Made by a program: the position numbers and the translations under genes. From an uncultured Collinsella sp. (GTDB taxonomy: Bacteria > Actinomycetota > Coriobacteriia > Coriobacteriales > Coriobacteriaceae), in the NCBI GenBank assembly GCA_900541725.1, contig UQLB01000007.1, positions 1 to 64,000 of the forward strand: a stretch of 64,000 bases of DNA, given 5' to 3'. The notes below the pieces were generated by a model. It saw nothing but the letters and a program-made list of their open reading frames with translations. It had not been told where the DNA came from and searched no databases. Within the stretch, counting starts at the first letter, position 1, and every line of letters begins with the position of its first letter. Below, in pieces: positions 62,414 through 64,000 of this stretch.

Positions 62414-62490
62414 CTGCACGTCCTTTCGCTCGGTCCTGCGGAGAATGCCGCGGATAGATTTCCCTCGTCTCTCAGTTATCTCTCGAAATT

Positions 62491-62554
62491 ATCTCTCATC
62501 TATCTCTCTATCTCTCTATCTCTCGGCTTAGAGATAGAGAGATAGATGAGAGAT
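62491..62554. repeat. Hairpin of ATCTCTC/GAGAGAT repeats in AlbA_2 leader
   Basis: The right arm (62530-62554) is the exact complement of the left arm's ATCTCTCATCTATCTCTC... except for one extra 8-base repeat on the left. Further ATCTCTC copies occur at 62478-62485, 62650-62660 and 62680-62700. It lies between the promoter and the start codon. Confidence 0.7.
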
Positions 62555-62576
62555 GGAATGTCTACCATTTGCTTCA

Positions 62577-62604
62577 TTTATACATATTTTTGCTGGTAGA
62601 ACAA
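62577..62604 (-). promoter_or_regulatory. Promoter of the AlbA_2 gene
   Basis: TTGTTC and TATAAA at 16-bp spacing on the minus strand in a local AT-rich patch. Confidence 0.6.
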
Positions 62605-62732
62605 TTGGTATTGAGACAATACCATGATTGCCTGTCTCTTTGCTGCTCAGTTATCTCTCATATTTTTCTCTCATCTTCCTGTCATCTCTCATATTAGAGA
62701 CGAATGAGGGACGAGAGATACGCGAGTGATGG

Positions 62733-62908
62733 ACGAGCGAGGATTTTCGGACGGTCGGATATCGAGAGTGGATATTTGGACGGTTTTTGGGGCTTTTGCG
62801 GCAAATTCCGTCCAAATATCCACTCTCGTTCGATAGGTATCCGGAAATCCTCGCTCGTCCGTCCGAATATCCACTCTCGTTTGGCGAGTGTCCAATTTTC
62901 CACGCTCG
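62733..62908. repeat. Palindromic iteron-like array before the M16C gene
   Basis: A 21-mer starting CCGTCCAAATATCCACTC occurs at 62808-62828, exactly inverted at 62763-62783, with one change at 62859-62879 and degenerate at 62888-62908. A second pair (ACGAGCGAGGATTTTCGGA at 62733, inverted at 62840) encloses it. The 24-bp centre is TTTTTGGGGCTTTTGCGGCA plus AATT. Confidence 0.75.
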
Positions 62909-63044
62909 TGCGGCGGGCACGCGAGCCCTTCGCCCAATCCGCTGGCATCGTCTCCAGTTCGCCGCAGGGTCGCGGCCCCATATGGGTATACTCTCGAGGA
63001 TTCGACTCGATTCGCCCCCGCTGGGGCGTCAAAGGAGACTGCAT

Positions 63045-64000
63045 ATGCCCACCACCTCAACCGACCCGCGCGCCGCAGCCGCTGCACTGCTGGTGCCCGG
63101 CACTACCTGCCACGGCTTTGCCGTCGAGCGCCGCGAGACCGTGCCCGAGCTCGACTCGGACGCTTACGTGCTGCGACACACTGCCTCGGGCGCTCGTCTG
63201 CTGTACCTGGCGTGCGACGACGAAAACAAGGCCTTTGCCATTGGCTTTAAGACGCCGCCGGCCGATTCCACCGGCGTGTTCCATATTCTTGAGCACTCGG
63301 TGCTGTGCGGATCGGCCAAGTTTCCCGTCAAGGAGCCGTTTGTCGACCTGATCAAGAGCTCCATGCAGACGTTCCTCAACGCCATGACCTACCCCGACAA
63401 GACCATCTACCCCGTTGCCACCACCAACGAGCAGGATCTGTACAACCTGATGGACGTGTACCTGGACGCGGTGTTCAACCCGGCCATCTATACCAAGCCC
63501 ACCATTTTTGAGCAGGAGGGCTGGCACTACGAACTGGACCTGCCGGAGGGCGACGGCGACAGCAGCGCCGCGAGCCTGCACGAGGGCACGCTGCGTTATA
63601 ACGGCGTGGTGTTCAACGAGATGAAGGGCGCGCTGTCCGATCCCATGAGCGTGCTGGACGATGCCGTCAACGCCGCGCTCTATCCCGACACCGCCTATGC
63701 GCACGAGAGCGGCGGCGACCCGCGCGCGATTCCCGCGCTCACCTACGAGCAGTTCCTGGACACGCACGCGCGACACTACAATCCCTCCAACTCCTACATC
63801 ACGCTCTACGGCGACCTGGACGTGGACCGCGCACTGGCCTTTTTGGACGAGCGCTATCTGTCGCAGCCGAGTGCCGCGAGCCGCCGCATGGACGCTGCCG
63901 TTGCCGCCGGCGAGAACCCGTCCACGCTGGCGCCCAATCCGTTGGACGCGCAGGCGCCCGTGACCTGCGAGTACAAGCGCATCGAGATGGCCACCACACC
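63045..64000 (+). CDS. M16C-family metallopeptidase (PreP-like), N-terminal part
   Basis: The frame runs open to the window end, giving about 318 residues of a protein that normally has about 970. The inverted zinc motif HxxEH is present as FHILEHSVLCGSAKFPVKEPF near residue 85, followed by FLNAMTYPDKTIYPVATTNEQDL, the PreP/insulinase signature. AAAGGAG precedes the ATG by seven bases. It degrades peptides in the cytoplasm. TATACT at 62987-62992 may be its -10 box. Confidence 0.9.
   Translation, partial: MPTTSTDPRAAAAALLVPGTTCHGFAVERRETVPELDSDAYVLRHTASGARLLYLACDDENKAFAIGFKTPPADSTGVFHILEHSVLCGSAKFPVKEPFVDLIKSSMQTFLNAMTYPDKTIYPVATTNEQDLYNLMDVYLDAVFNPAIYTKPTIFEQEGWHYELDLPEGDGDSSAASLHEGTLRYNGVVFNEMKGALSDPMSVLDDAVNAALYPDTAYAHESGGDPRAIPALTYEQFLDTHARHYNPSNSYITLYGDLDVDRALAFLDERYLSQPSAASRRMDAAVAAGENPSTLAPNPLDAQAPVTCEYKRIEMATT

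Noticed and set aside
62733..62908. CRISPR array
   Set aside because: Repeats are partly inverted, only 21 bases long, with unequal spacing and no cas genes in the window.
62704..63351. 215-codon frame across the repeat array into the M16C gene
   Set aside because: It is out of frame with the M16C start and reads the palindromes; the true gene starts at 63045.

Overview
The window is high-GC, densely packed bacterial chromosome. Codon use, gene content and neighbour families (CpsCDB with a C-terminal tyrosine cluster, a Tad pilus locus, an energy-coupling metal transporter, a DUF559-like nuclease, DUF4012, DUF5710) suggest an actinobacterium of the Coriobacteriia, most like Collinsella. That assignment is inference: there is no rRNA here.

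Region by region: (1) 0-2.7 kb, a minus-strand cpsC-cpsD-cpsB tyrosine-kinase/phosphatase set plus an acetyltransferase. (2) 2.8-9.6 kb, signalling and cell wall: vanR/vanS-like two-component system, pstB, phoB/phoR-like two-component system, and a divergent D-Ala-D-Ala carboxypeptidase. (3) 9.6-23.8 kb, translation and RNA housekeeping (serS, metG, rsmA, rsmI, rlmH; tRNA-Ser, -Arg, -Leu, -Phe) with proC, an SPFH protein, TatD and a GH5-like enzyme. (4) 23.9-34.2 kb, a toxin-antitoxin-like pair, then a complete-looking Tad/Flp pilus operon (cpaB, cpaE, cpaF, tadB, tadC, flp, tadE-like genes, a tadG-like gene, DUF192) read as one minus-strand unit with many overlapping starts. (5) 34.4-40.5 kb, rsgA, a calcium-type P-ATPase with a structured leader, and pyk. 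(6) 40.8-45.7 kb, a DUF559-like nuclease, a zinc phospholipase C-like protein and a cbiMQO metal transporter behind a NikR-type operator. (7) 45.8-57.7 kb, pheST under a T-box, an M32 carboxypeptidase, a solo IS200-type transposase, glmM, a DUF4012 protein, an EamA exporter and tRNA-Val. (8) 57.9-64 kb, an accessory stretch with DUF5710, a zinc-ribbon protein, an HNH endonuclease, an unknown gene, an AlbA_2/Schlafen-like ATP-binding protein, palindromic repeats and the start of an M16C peptidase.

The most unusual signals are non-coding. Three of the five tRNA genes (Ser-GCU, Arg-ACG, Leu-CAG) are each followed by a duplication with a 189-191 bp period: tRNA terminator plus tRNA 3' end, broken in the T-loop, separated by a related ~100 bp hairpin-rich module. 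The P-ATPase mRNA leader can form two hairpins whose loops are perfectly complementary over 7 bases, and the second hairpin covers the Shine-Dalgarno sequence. A GTGTTAC-N14-GTAACAC operator sits just after the cbiM -10 box. A 21-nt perfect inverted repeat with further degenerate copies lies before the M16C gene. Two ~92-nt long-hairpin elements, at 35.7 and 48.4 kb, also stand out.
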